A DNA stretch of 64,000 nucleotides from ATZT02 sp046048135 (lineage in GTDB: Bacteria; Actinomycetota; Actinomycetes; S36-B12; UBA5976): assembly GCA_046048135.1 (NCBI GenBank), contig JBJOGR010000042.1:41744-105743 (forward strand). Direction: 5' to 3'. The position numbers and the translations under genes were made by a program. The notes under the pieces were generated by a model. It saw only the letters and a list, made by a program, of their open reading frames with translations, did not search any database and was not told the DNA's origin. This document shows, one piece after another, positions 36,898 through 45,084 of this stretch. The number at the start of each line of letters is the position of its first letter. The first letter of the stretch is position 1.

Positions 36898-38151
36898 ATG
36901 ACTAAGCCTTTAGTGGTTTTAGGTGTTACCGGTGGTATTGCTGCATATAAATCAGCAGAAATAATTAGAAGACTTCGGGACAATAATTATGATGTTCAGG
37001 TTATTGCTACAAAAAGCGCATTAAATTTTATAGGTGAAGTAACGCTTGCTGCTTTAAGTGGCAGAGAAGTTGTAAGTGATATTTGGAATAAACCTCACGA
37101 AGTAGAGCATGTAAAAATTGCAAAAGAAGCCGCATTAGTTTTAGTAGCACCTGCAACTGCTGATTTTTTGGCTCATCTAGTAAATGGATTTGCAGATAAT
37201 GCACTTTTAGCAACTTTGTTAACAGCAAAATGTCCAAAAGTATTAGCACCAGCAATGCACACCGAAATGTGGGAAAATCTTGCCACGCAAGAAAATATAA
37301 GAAAATTAAAAGAACGAGAATTTATTGTTATTAATCCTGATAAAGGTGCATTAACAAGTGAAGATACAGGTATAGGCAGACTGCCAGATCCACTTAAACT
37401 AGTTGAAGTTGTCAATAATGTAATTAAACGTAACGAAGTAAATCCTATTCAAGATTTAAAAAATATTAAAGTGTTGATATCAGCTGGTGGGACGAGAGAG
37501 GCAATAGATCCAATCAGATTTATAGGAAATAGATCAAGTGGTCTTCAAGGATTATCGTTTGCCCGTGCTGCAATATCTCGTGGTGCGCAAGTTTGTCTAA
37601 TCGGTGCAAATATAAAGTCTGAAATTCCTGCAGGTTGTGACTACATACCTGTTGAGGATGCATCAGAATTAAGAGAAGAATTACTTTTGAGAGTTAAAGA
37701 TTTTGATCTGATTATCATGAACGCAGCGGTTTCTGATTACAGAGTAAAAAATAAATCAAATGAAAAAATAAAGAAAATTAATGATGAAATCACACTTGAA
37801 CTTGTAAAGAATCCTGATATCTTGCAAGAAATTTCGAGAAATAAGAATAATAAGCAAATCGTAGTGGGATTTGCTGCAGAGACTATTGATGATGATATGC
37901 AGTTGGAAAAGTCAGCCAAGCTCAAGTTAGAACAAAAAGGCTGTGACGTAATTTTTGCTAATAAGGTGAAAAAAGATCAGGCTATGGAGTCAATAAATAA
38001 TGAATTTTTGATGGTTAGTCAAAATATGACTAAAAAATTGATGTTAAAGAATAAATTTGACCTAGCAAATGAGGCATTAGATTATCTGTCAGCCCTTCTC
38101 GTTAAAGTTGGTAGTATTAAGAAAAGTCCGGTCGAGCCCGACCTTGTGTGA
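36898..38151 (+). CDS. coaBC: bifunctional phosphopantothenoylcysteine synthetase/decarboxylase
   Basis: Two steps of coenzyme A synthesis. The N-terminal flavoprotein decarboxylase half (CoaC) has GVTGGIAAYKS, the catalytic His in VEHVKIA (about residue 65), and PAMHTEMW. The C-terminal synthetase half (CoaB) starts near residue 182 with VLISAGGTREAIDPIRFIGNRSSG and contains AAVSDYR. Length is 417 aa. It stands 11 bp after rpoZ and 33 bp before metK. A GC-rich inverted repeat overlaps its last codons. Confidence 0.96.
   Translation: MTKPLVVLGVTGGIAAYKSAEIIRRLRDNNYDVQVIATKSALNFIGEVTLAALSGREVVSDIWNKPHEVEHVKIAKEAALVLVAPATADFLAHLVNGFADNALLATLLTAKCPKVLAPAMHTEMWENLATQENIRKLKEREFIVINPDKGALTSEDTGIGRLPDPLKLVEVVNNVIKRNEVNPIQDLKNIKVLISAGGTREAIDPIRFIGNRSSGLQGLSFARAAISRGAQVCLIGANIKSEIPAGCDYIPVEDASELREELLLRVKDFDLIIMNAAVSDYRVKNKSNEKIKKINDEITLELVKNPDILQEISRNKNNKQIVVGFAAETIDDDMQLEKSAKLKLEQKGCDVIFANKVKKDQAMESINNEFLMVSQNMTKKLMLKNKFDLANEALDYLSALLVKVGSIKKSPVEPDLV
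38130..38143 (+). repeat. short GC-rich inverted repeat at the 3' end of coaBC
   Basis: GGTCG (38130-38134) and CGACC (38139-38143) pair around the loop AGCC. It is GC-rich against an AT-rich background and lies within the last coaBC codons, but no T-run follows, so a terminator role is only a possibility. Confidence 0.25.
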
Positions 38152-38160
38152 CCACAGGAA

Positions 38161-38169
38161 TATATAAAT
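38161..38169 (+). promoter_or_regulatory. candidate -10 of metK
   Basis: TATATAAAT in the 33-bp coaBC-metK gap is a good -10 hexamer region (TATAAA at 38163-38168) about 17 bases before the ATG. No well-spaced -35 was found. AGAGAGG follows as ribosome site. The gap is too short for a SAM riboswitch. Confidence 0.4.
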
Positions 38170-38184
38170 AGAGAGGTTCTTTTA

Positions 38185-39384
38185 ATGGCTGGACGTTTGT
38201 TTACTTCTGAATCTGTCACCGAAGGTCATCCAGACAAAATTGCAGATCAAATTAGCGACTCTATTTTGGACGATATGTTGCGACAAGATCCTCACAGCAG
38301 AGTTGCAGTTGAAACTTTGATTACTACCGGACAAGTGCATGTCGCAGGAGAAGTTACTACTAGTGGCTACTCAGATGTCCCAGAAATTATTAGACAAGTT
38401 GTTACTGAAATTGGATATGACTCATCCGTTAAAGGATTTGACGGTAACTCCTGTGGAGTTTCTGTATCAATTGGTAAACAATCACCAGACATTGCACAAG
38501 GTGTAAATGATGCATTAGAGGAAAGAACTGGTTCACAAGATCCCTTAGACAAACAAGGCGCTGGAGATCAAGGACTCATGTTTGGTTATGCGTGTAATGA
38601 CACAAAATCATTAATGCCATTACCTATTTTTTTAGCTCATAGACTTGCTGAGAAACTAACAGAAGTAAGAAAAAATGGAACACTACCTTATTTACGACCT
38701 GATGGAAAAACACAAGTAACTATTGAGTATGACGAAAATAATAAACCAGTGCGTCTTGACACAATTGTTATTTCCTCACAGCATGCAGCAGAAGTTGATT
38801 TAGAAAAACAATTAAAACCAGATATTGAAAAACATGTAGTTCAAAAGGTTTTGGAATCTCTTGATATTTCACTAAATACTGATAATTATCGAATACTAGT
38901 TAATCCAACTGGACGCTTTGAAATCGGTGGACCAATGGGAGATGCTGGATTAACTGGACGAAAAATTATTGTTGATACATACGGTGGAATGAGCCGACAT
39001 GGTGGAGGAGCATTTTCAGGTAAAGATCCTTCAAAAGTTGATAGATCTGCAGCCTATGCAATGCGTTGGGTTGCAAAAAATGTTGTAGCTGCAGGACTCG
39101 CGCAAAGATGTGAAGTGCAAGTGGCATATGCCATAGGTAAAGCGCAACCAGTTGGTGTATTTGTTGAAACTTTTGGATCTGGAATCGTAAGTGATGAGAA
39201 AATTCAAGCAGCGATTTCGAAAGTTTTTGATTTAAGGCCCGCTGCAATCATCAGAGATTTAAATTTGAAAAGACCAATTTATAGAAAAACCGCAGCTTAT
39301 GGTCACTTTGGTAGAGAAGATCAAGACTTCACTTGGGAAAAAACAGATAGAGCAGAAGCTTTAAAATCTGCGATATCAAAATAA
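38185..39384 (+). CDS. metK: S-adenosylmethionine synthetase
   Basis: Makes S-adenosylmethionine from methionine and ATP. The N terminus has FTSESVTEGHPDKIADQISDS with the ATP-binding His; GAGDQGLMFGYA (about residue 130) and GGGAFSGKDPSKVDRSAAY (about 273-291) are the two signature motifs. Length 399 aa is normal. A good ribosome site (AGAGAGG) lies 8 bases before the ATG. The priA gene follows directly on the stop codon. Confidence 0.98.
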   Translation: MAGRLFTSESVTEGHPDKIADQISDSILDDMLRQDPHSRVAVETLITTGQVHVAGEVTTSGYSDVPEIIRQVVTEIGYDSSVKGFDGNSCGVSVSIGKQSPDIAQGVNDALEERTGSQDPLDKQGAGDQGLMFGYACNDTKSLMPLPIFLAHRLAEKLTEVRKNGTLPYLRPDGKTQVTIEYDENNKPVRLDTIVISSQHAAEVDLEKQLKPDIEKHVVQKVLESLDISLNTDNYRILVNPTGRFEIGGPMGDAGLTGRKIIVDTYGGMSRHGGGAFSGKDPSKVDRSAAYAMRWVAKNVVAAGLAQRCEVQVAYAIGKAQPVGVFVETFGSGIVSDEKIQAAISKVFDLRPAAIIRDLNLKRPIYRKTAAYGHFGREDQDFTWEKTDRAEALKSAISK

Positions 39385-41265
39385 TTGATTGCAGGTGTTA
39401 GCGATTTGGCGCAACACTTAGCAGTAGCAAAAGTTATTTTAGATATTTCATTACCCCATTTAGATTACCCATTTGATTATGAAATTCCAGAAGAATTAGA
39501 TGAAGCCTGTCAACCTGGAGTTAAAGTCAAGATTAAATTTGCAGGAAGAAATTTAGAGGGCTGGGTCATAGAGAGGAGTAAGTCGACGCTTGAGAATAAA
39601 AAATTATCGAAGATAGAAAAAGTTATTTCAGAAATACCAGTTCTAAGACCAGAAATTATTGATCTTTGTCGTATAACCTCTGATCAATTTATTGGCACTC
39701 TTAATGATTCACTACGATTTAGTATCCCACCTCGTCAAGCAAAAATAGAAAAAAAATATAGATCTTTTTTTTCTAATAAATCTATTTCCTCAGAATTAAA
39801 TTTGAAGAAAATTTCAAATAAAACAAACTGTATTGAGTTTCCTCCTAATTATGATTACTACAAATATCTTCTAAATGTTATTAAAGAAGTCAAAGAAAAC
39901 TCAAGACAATCAATTGTCATATTTCCAAAATATAATGATGTAATAAATTTTACGGAATATCTAAATAAAAATAATATTATTTTTAAAATCCTGAGTGCAG
40001 AGCAAGAACCTGGTCCAAGATATGAATCATTTTTAGAAATTCTGACAAGTCCAATTGATGTGGTGGTTGGTACGAGAAACGCAGTTTTTGCACCTGTGCA
40101 AAATTTAGGACTAATTATCGTCTGGGATGATTGTGAAGAAAATTATTACTCTCAGCAGGCACCATACTGGAATGTCAGACAAGTAAGTCTTAATAGAAGT
40201 AAAATCAGTAATTCTCATCTAATATTTTGCGGTTTTGGTAAAAGTATTAAAACTTACTTTGATATAAAAAATAAAAAAATTAGTGAAATAATGATTGCAT
40301 CTAAAGAAGAATTTTGGCCTGAAATCTCGTGGAATTATTCAGATGATCCTCTGGAAAAGTCCAGAATGATTCCTAGCTCTGCATGGAAAATAATTCAAGA
40401 AGGATTACAAAGATCAAATGTTTTAATTCAGGTACCAAGGCTTGGATACTCGAGCAATTTGCAATGTTTGGAATGCAGAGAAAGTTTAAGATGCAATCAA
40501 TGTTCAGGACCGCTATTTAAAAGTGACAAAAATGAATCATTGCAATGTAAGTGGTGTTCGAAAAATGTCACATTCTGGCAATGTCAGTACTGTAAATCAA
40601 CTAAATATGCGACAACTGTATCGGGTCAAAAAAAGATTGTAGAAGAAATCGGTAAAGCATTTCCTGGAGTAAAAATAATAACCTCGGGAGGACAAAATAT
40701 ATTAAGAAAAATCAAAAATGAGAAATCAATAGTAGTTGCAACACCAGGAGCTGAGCCAATCTCTGATACTCCTTATTCTGCTTTGATAATTTTAGATGCA
40801 TATTTGTATTTGGCTAGAGCTGGTTTGTCAAGTAATGAAGATACTTATAGAAAATGGATAAACGCAATCAGTTTAGTTGATAGAAAAGCTAATTCTGGAA
40901 AAGTGTTTATCAATCTTGACACGAATAATCGAATTATTCAGTCATTGGTCAAGCAATCAAGTGATTGGTATTTAGAACAAGAATTGAAAATTAGACAAGA
41001 AACAAATTTATATCCAGTCAAAGATACATATGTTGTGACCGGTGAGTTAAGTGAAGTAAATGAATTAAATTCCGAATTTGGTGAAATTGAAGACTTGAAC
41101 GTATTAGGTCCAAACATAAATGAACAAAACAACGAAGCAAGATTAGTTTTTATGACTAATAATAAGAAAAATTTTCCAGTTATTTTAAGGTCAAAAATGA
41201 ATCAATTTAGTCTAAAGAAAAGAAATCCGGTGCGAGTTAAATACAATCCTTACGATATAGAGTAA
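39385..41265 (+). CDS. priA: PriA-like primosomal protein N' lacking helicase motifs
   Basis: Replication-restart protein in E. coli, but this 626-aa actinobacterial form is visibly not an active helicase. There is no Walker A (GxxGxGKT) and the DEAH box is replaced by WDDCEENYY. The 3'-DNA-binding N-terminal domain (LDYPFDYEIPEEL), the VGTRNAVFAP motif, and eight zinc-binding cysteines in four CxxC pairs (LQCLEC, RCNQC, QCKWC, QCQYC; about 360-410) remain. It starts at TTG right after metK. It may keep a DNA-binding, primosome-scaffold role; that is inference. Confidence 0.9.
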   Translation: MIAGVSDLAQHLAVAKVILDISLPHLDYPFDYEIPEELDEACQPGVKVKIKFAGRNLEGWVIERSKSTLENKKLSKIEKVISEIPVLRPEIIDLCRITSDQFIGTLNDSLRFSIPPRQAKIEKKYRSFFSNKSISSELNLKKISNKTNCIEFPPNYDYYKYLLNVIKEVKENSRQSIVIFPKYNDVINFTEYLNKNNIIFKILSAEQEPGPRYESFLEILTSPIDVVVGTRNAVFAPVQNLGLIIVWDDCEENYYSQQAPYWNVRQVSLNRSKISNSHLIFCGFGKSIKTYFDIKNKKISEIMIASKEEFWPEISWNYSDDPLEKSRMIPSSAWKIIQEGLQRSNVLIQVPRLGYSSNLQCLECRESLRCNQCSGPLFKSDKNESLQCKWCSKNVTFWQCQYCKSTKYATTVSGQKKIVEEIGKAFPGVKIITSGGQNILRKIKNEKSIVVATPGAEPISDTPYSALIILDAYLYLARAGLSSNEDTYRKWINAISLVDRKANSGKVFINLDTNNRIIQSLVKQSSDWYLEQELKIRQETNLYPVKDTYVVTGELSEVNELNSEFGEIEDLNVLGPNINEQNNEARLVFMTNNKKNFPVILRSKMNQFSLKKRNPVRVKYNPYDIE

Positions 41266-41289
41266 AGCAAAAGTAATAGAATAAGCAAT

Positions 41290-41838
41290 ATGTCAATAAA
41301 ATCAATCAAAGTTTTCGGAGATCCTATTCTCACAAGAAAAGCTGATGAGGTTATAGATTTCGATAAAGAATTAAGAAATTTAGTTAAGGATTTAACTGAA
41401 ACAATGCTTGACGCTCCAGGTGTGGGTTTGGCCGCACCTCAAATTGGAGTTTCTTTAAGAGTTTTTACTTACTGTGTTGAAGAAGATAAACCAGGACACT
41501 TAATAAATCCAGTATTAAAGTTATCTGACCTGCATCAAATTGGCGATGAAGGTTGTTTATCTGTTCCTGGACTAGCTTTTAATACCGAAAGATCTTTCGG
41601 AGTAATTGCAACAGGAAAAAATATGTATGGCGAAGATGTAGTGATTGAAGGCTCTGAGTTGTTAGCAAGATGTATCCAACATGAAACTGACCACTTAGAT
41701 GGAATTATTTTTGTAGACAGACTTGACAACGACACGCGTAAGTTGGCTATGAAGGCCATAAGAGAATCAGAATGGTTTGGGGGAGAAAAACCTAAAATAA
41801 AAGTGAGTCCTCATGACACATTTGGATTATCTATATAA
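41290..41838 (+). CDS. def: peptide deformylase
   Basis: Removes the formyl group from nascent protein N termini. The three metallopeptidase motifs are present: GVGLAAPQIG (about residue 48), EGCLSVPG with the metal Cys (about 95), and QHETDHLDG with the HExxH metal histidines (about 140). Length is 182 aa. It is the partner of fmt, which begins directly after its stop; together they form the formylation cycle of translation initiation. Confidence 0.97.
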   Translation: MSIKSIKVFGDPILTRKADEVIDFDKELRNLVKDLTETMLDAPGVGLAAPQIGVSLRVFTYCVEEDKPGHLINPVLKLSDLHQIGDEGCLSVPGLAFNTERSFGVIATGKNMYGEDVVIEGSELLARCIQHETDHLDGIIFVDRLDNDTRKLAMKAIRESEWFGGEKPKIKVSPHDTFGLSI

Positions 41839-42753
41839 ATGAAAGTTCTTTTCTGTGGTTCACCCAAATCAGCAATTCCAATTCTTGAGGCAATCAATAA
41901 TTCGAAACATGAATTGGTTGGAGTTGTAACCCAATCTGCTAAACCTAAAGGAAGAGATAAAAAATTAAGTAAAACTGATGTAGCACTTTTCTGCTTGAAT
42001 CATAATATTAAATTTTATGAGACTAATAATATAGAGGAATTATTTTTTAATGAATTTAATAACCTTGAATTCGATATAGCAATTGTAGTTGCATTTGGGC
42101 AAATTGTTCCTGCTCAATTGTTAGATAAACCTAAGTACGGCTGGATAAATTTGCATTATTCACTTTTGCCAAAACTGCGAGGTGCAGCTCCTGTTCAATG
42201 GTCAATCTTGAATAATGATTTAGAAACTGGCGTTACCTGGTTTCAAATAGATAAGGGATTAGACACTGGTCCAATATTGCTGCAAAAAAAGATATCCATA
42301 AATGATGAGAATTATGAAGAGCTTTTAAATAAATTAAACGAAATGGCTTCCAAAGATTTGGAAAATCTTTTAGACGATATTCAATCTCACAAAGTACAGA
42401 AAATTAAACAATTTGGAGAGACAAGTTTTGCTCCCAAAATCTCTGAATATGATTTAAAAATCGACTGGAGTCTAGGAATTGAAAAGATCAAAGCAAAAAT
42501 AAAAATTGGAAATGATTATTACAGCGCATGGACACTATTTCAAGGAAACAAGATTAAGATATTGAACTTTTTAGGTACCGATCAGGAAAAATTGAATCCA
42601 GGTCAAATTAAAATAAGGTCAAAGAATGTACTAGTTGGAACCCCGACTTCTTCATTGATATTAGGTGAAGTTATTCCTCAAGGGAAAAAAAGAATGCCTG
42701 CTTTTGATTGGCTAAATGGTGTGCAGGTTAAAGATAATCTAAATTTTGAATAG
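41839..42753 (+). CDS. fmt: methionyl-tRNA formyltransferase
   Basis: Formylates Met-tRNA-fMet using 10-formyltetrahydrofolate. Motifs: FCGSPKSAIPIL at the N terminus, the catalytic Asn-His block INLHYSLLPKLRGAAPVQW (about residues 110-128), with the later Asp in DTGPILLQ. A C-terminal OB domain is present. Length is 304 aa. It is followed after 52 bp by rpe. The rsmB gene that commonly lies between fmt and rpe in actinobacteria is not here. Confidence 0.96.
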   Translation: MKVLFCGSPKSAIPILEAINNSKHELVGVVTQSAKPKGRDKKLSKTDVALFCLNHNIKFYETNNIEELFFNEFNNLEFDIAIVVAFGQIVPAQLLDKPKYGWINLHYSLLPKLRGAAPVQWSILNNDLETGVTWFQIDKGLDTGPILLQKKISINDENYEELLNKLNEMASKDLENLLDDIQSHKVQKIKQFGETSFAPKISEYDLKIDWSLGIEKIKAKIKIGNDYYSAWTLFQGNKIKILNFLGTDQEKLNPGQIKIRSKNVLVGTPTSSLILGEVIPQGKKRMPAFDWLNGVQVKDNLNFE

Positions 42754-42793
42754 AGCATTAGGTCTGAGACGTATTTATGGATTACCAAACCAG

Positions 42794-42806
42794 TAACCTA
42801 TAGCCA
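42794..42806 (+). promoter_or_regulatory. candidate leaderless promoter of rpe-rib unit
   Basis: TAACCT (42794-42799) fits the TAnnnT pattern and is followed by 6 bases and the ATG of rpe at 42806, the same spacing as at hisD, argC and dnaE. No Shine-Dalgarno sequence is present and no convincing -35. Confidence 0.35.
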
Positions 42807-43471
42807 TGGATATAAAAATCGCGGCAAGCATACTTAATGCCGATCCGATAAATTTAGAAGATGAGATAATCAAAGTCCAAGAATCCATAGATTGGATTCA
42901 TTTTGATGTGATGGATAATCATTTTGTACCAAATTTGAGTTTTGGAAAAAGTCTTTTGGAAGCTTTATCTAGAAAAAGAATTAAACCTCTTGATGCACAT
43001 TTAATGATTGAAAACCCAGACCTGTGGGCTTGCAATTTTGCGGACGCTGGTGCGGATTCAGTCACATTTCATTTGGAAGCAGCAAAAGATCCACAAAAAA
43101 TTATTAAAGATATTCATAAATTAAATAAAAGAGTTGGAGTTGCGATAAAGCCAAGAACAACATACGACCAGGTTAAGGAATTACTACCTCTCATAGATGT
43201 TTTATTGGTGATGACAGTGGAACCAGGTTTTGGCGGTCAAAAATTTATGGATGACATGTTGTTAAAAGTTGAGCAGGCCCGAAAAGATATTACAAAAAGT
43301 GATCTAGATGTTTGGATTCAAGTTGATGGTGGAGTTGGATTTCAAACAATCGAAAAGGCAACTCAAGCCGGTGCAGATTTCTTAGTCGTGGGTTCTGCTG
43401 CTTTTGCTGCATCTGAACCGGAAAAAGTTATGAAGCAATTACGTAACTTAGCAATAGCTTCTGCAAAATAA
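42806..43471 (+). CDS. rpe: ribulose-phosphate 3-epimerase
   Basis: Interconverts ribulose 5-phosphate and xylulose 5-phosphate in the pentose phosphate pathway; ribulose 5-phosphate is also the substrate for RibB. Barrel with AASILNADP at the N terminus, HFDVMDNHFVPN (metal His and catalytic Asp, about residue 33), DAHLMIENP, VMTVEPGFGGQKF (about 138) and VDGGV. Length is 221 aa. It leads the riboflavin genes (ribD starts one base after its stop), a common actinobacterial order. Confidence 0.97.
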   Translation: MDIKIAASILNADPINLEDEIIKVQESIDWIHFDVMDNHFVPNLSFGKSLLEALSRKRIKPLDAHLMIENPDLWACNFADAGADSVTFHLEAAKDPQKIIKDIHKLNKRVGVAIKPRTTYDQVKELLPLIDVLLVMTVEPGFGGQKFMDDMLLKVEQARKDITKSDLDVWIQVDGGVGFQTIEKATQAGADFLVVGSAAFAASEPEKVMKQLRNLAIASAK

Positions 43472-43472
43472 A

Positions 43473-44477
43473 ATGGTATTTCAATCAGATAATTATTGGT
43501 TAACTTTTGCTCATGATTTAGCGCTGGTACCAAAAAGTGTGAAGCGAAATCCTAGAGTTGGTTGTGTAATTGTTGACTCTTCTGGATTATTAATTTCACA
43601 AGGGTTTCACGAAGGATATGGATCAAGCCATGCTGAGCAAATTGCAATCAAAAATGCAGGGGATAGAGCCAAGAATTCAACTCTATTTGTGACTCTTGAA
43701 CCGTGCAATCATGTTGGAAAAACACCATCTTGTTGTGAATTAATTGTGAAATCTGGAATAAATAGAGTTGTTTTTTCGAAAAAGGATCCTAATCCAGTAA
43801 CCACGAACAACATCGCTTTTCTAAAGCAAAATGGAATTGAAGTAATGCAATTAAATTCTAGTAATAAATATTCTAGGCTTAATTTTCGATGGTTAAAATC
43901 TTACGAGTTAGCAAGACCATACGTAAGTGCGAAAATTGCTATAACAGTTGATGGCAAAATTAATGATGGTAGGAAAAAAAATTTTCGAATTACTGGCAAG
44001 GCGACTGAAATTGAAGTTCACGAAATCAGAAATGGCTGTGATGCAATCATTTCAGGTGCTAAATCAGTATTGGCTGATAATTCTAAACTAACCGTCAGAT
44101 ATCCGAAAAAACTAAAAAAGGAATTCCAGCCAATTCGCTTTGTAGTCGGAGAAACCAAGATTCCAAGTTCTTACAACATATTTAAAGATGAGGCGGAAAC
44201 AATTTTACTACCACGAATTCATCCTCGACTGATTTTAGAAGAACTATGGAAACACGATGTCAGAACATCTTTGCTCGAGACAGGACCTGTTTTATTAAGT
44301 AAATTTTTGGAAAATAAATTGGTTGATGAATTGATTATTTACGTCGCTCCATTGATTTTGGGACAAGGAGAAGATTTCTTGAAAGAAAATATCCCTGGGT
44401 TAAGAGACCAAAATTGGCGAATCGCTAATGTAGGTCTAGTTGGAAGAGATTTACGACTACATTTATTGATTAATTAA
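43473..44477 (+). CDS. ribD: bifunctional riboflavin deaminase/reductase
   Basis: Second and third steps of riboflavin synthesis. The N-terminal deaminase domain has the zinc site HAE (about residue 53) and LEPCNHVGKTPSCCE (about 76-90). The C-terminal reductase domain starts near 147 with KIAITVDGKIND and contains GCDAIISGAKSVLADNS. Length is 334 aa. No FMN riboswitch precedes it. It lies 10 bp before ribE in the rpe-ribD-ribE-ribBA-ribH unit. Confidence 0.95.
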   Translation: MVFQSDNYWLTFAHDLALVPKSVKRNPRVGCVIVDSSGLLISQGFHEGYGSSHAEQIAIKNAGDRAKNSTLFVTLEPCNHVGKTPSCCELIVKSGINRVVFSKKDPNPVTTNNIAFLKQNGIEVMQLNSSNKYSRLNFRWLKSYELARPYVSAKIAITVDGKINDGRKKNFRITGKATEIEVHEIRNGCDAIISGAKSVLADNSKLTVRYPKKLKKEFQPIRFVVGETKIPSSYNIFKDEAETILLPRIHPRLILEELWKHDVRTSLLETGPVLLSKFLENKLVDELIIYVAPLILGQGEDFLKENIPGLRDQNWRIANVGLVGRDLRLHLLIN

Positions 44478-44487
44478 TAGGATAAAA

Positions 44488-45084
44488 ATGTTTACTGGCA
44501 TAGTCCAAGCAACCGGATCAGTCATAGATATCACAGAACTAAGTGATAATTCAAAAGTATTTGCGATTGATTGCAGAAAATTGTCGGAACATTTTTTAAT
44601 TGGTGAAAGTATTAATATTAATGGAGTGTGTTTATCTATTGAAAAAAATGAGAATGGTGTTTTAACATTCACAGCTGTAAAAGAAACTCTTGATAAGACT
44701 AATTTGGGTAATTTAGAAATAAAAGATAATGTTAATTTAGAAAGAGCAGCAACATTAACCACACTTCTTGGTGGTCACTTAGTATCTGGACACGTCGATA
44801 AAATATTGAAAATTATTAATATTAATAAAAGTGATAACTGGACAGTACTTAGAATAGAAATCGATCATTTAGACAAGAAATATCTGATAAATAAAGGTTC
44901 CATAGCTATAAATGGTGTTTCTTTAACAATTAGTGACTTAAAAAATGATTTTTTTGAGGTAAATCTAATTCCACAAACTCTATCAGAGACCAACCTTAAT
45001 ATTCTTAAAGTTGATGATTATGTAAATATTGAATTTGACTTAATTGGAAAATATGTCTTAAACAAAGTAAGTAGTGACAATTGA
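44488..45084 (+). CDS. ribE: riboflavin synthase (alpha chain)
   Basis: Dismutates two 6,7-dimethyl-8-ribityllumazine molecules into riboflavin. It has the hallmark MFTGIVQATG N terminus and two lumazine-binding repeats, GVCLSI with SGHVDK in the first half and GVSLTI in the second. Length 198 aa matches the family. It overlaps ribBA by 4 bp (TTGA). Sequence is somewhat diverged but the core residues are kept, so it should be active. Confidence 0.95.
   Translation: MFTGIVQATGSVIDITELSDNSKVFAIDCRKLSEHFLIGESININGVCLSIEKNENGVLTFTAVKETLDKTNLGNLEIKDNVNLERAATLTTLLGGHLVSGHVDKILKIININKSDNWTVLRIEIDHLDKKYLINKGSIAINGVSLTISDLKNDFFEVNLIPQTLSETNLNILKVDDYVNIEFDLIGKYVLNKVSSDN

Noticed and set aside
38152..38184. 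Possible SAM riboswitch before metK
   Set aside because: The gap is 33 bp, far too short for any SAM riboswitch class.
42754..43472. Possible FMN riboswitch before the rib genes
   Set aside because: No RFN-type conserved blocks in the 52-bp gap before rpe, and ribD follows rpe by one base.
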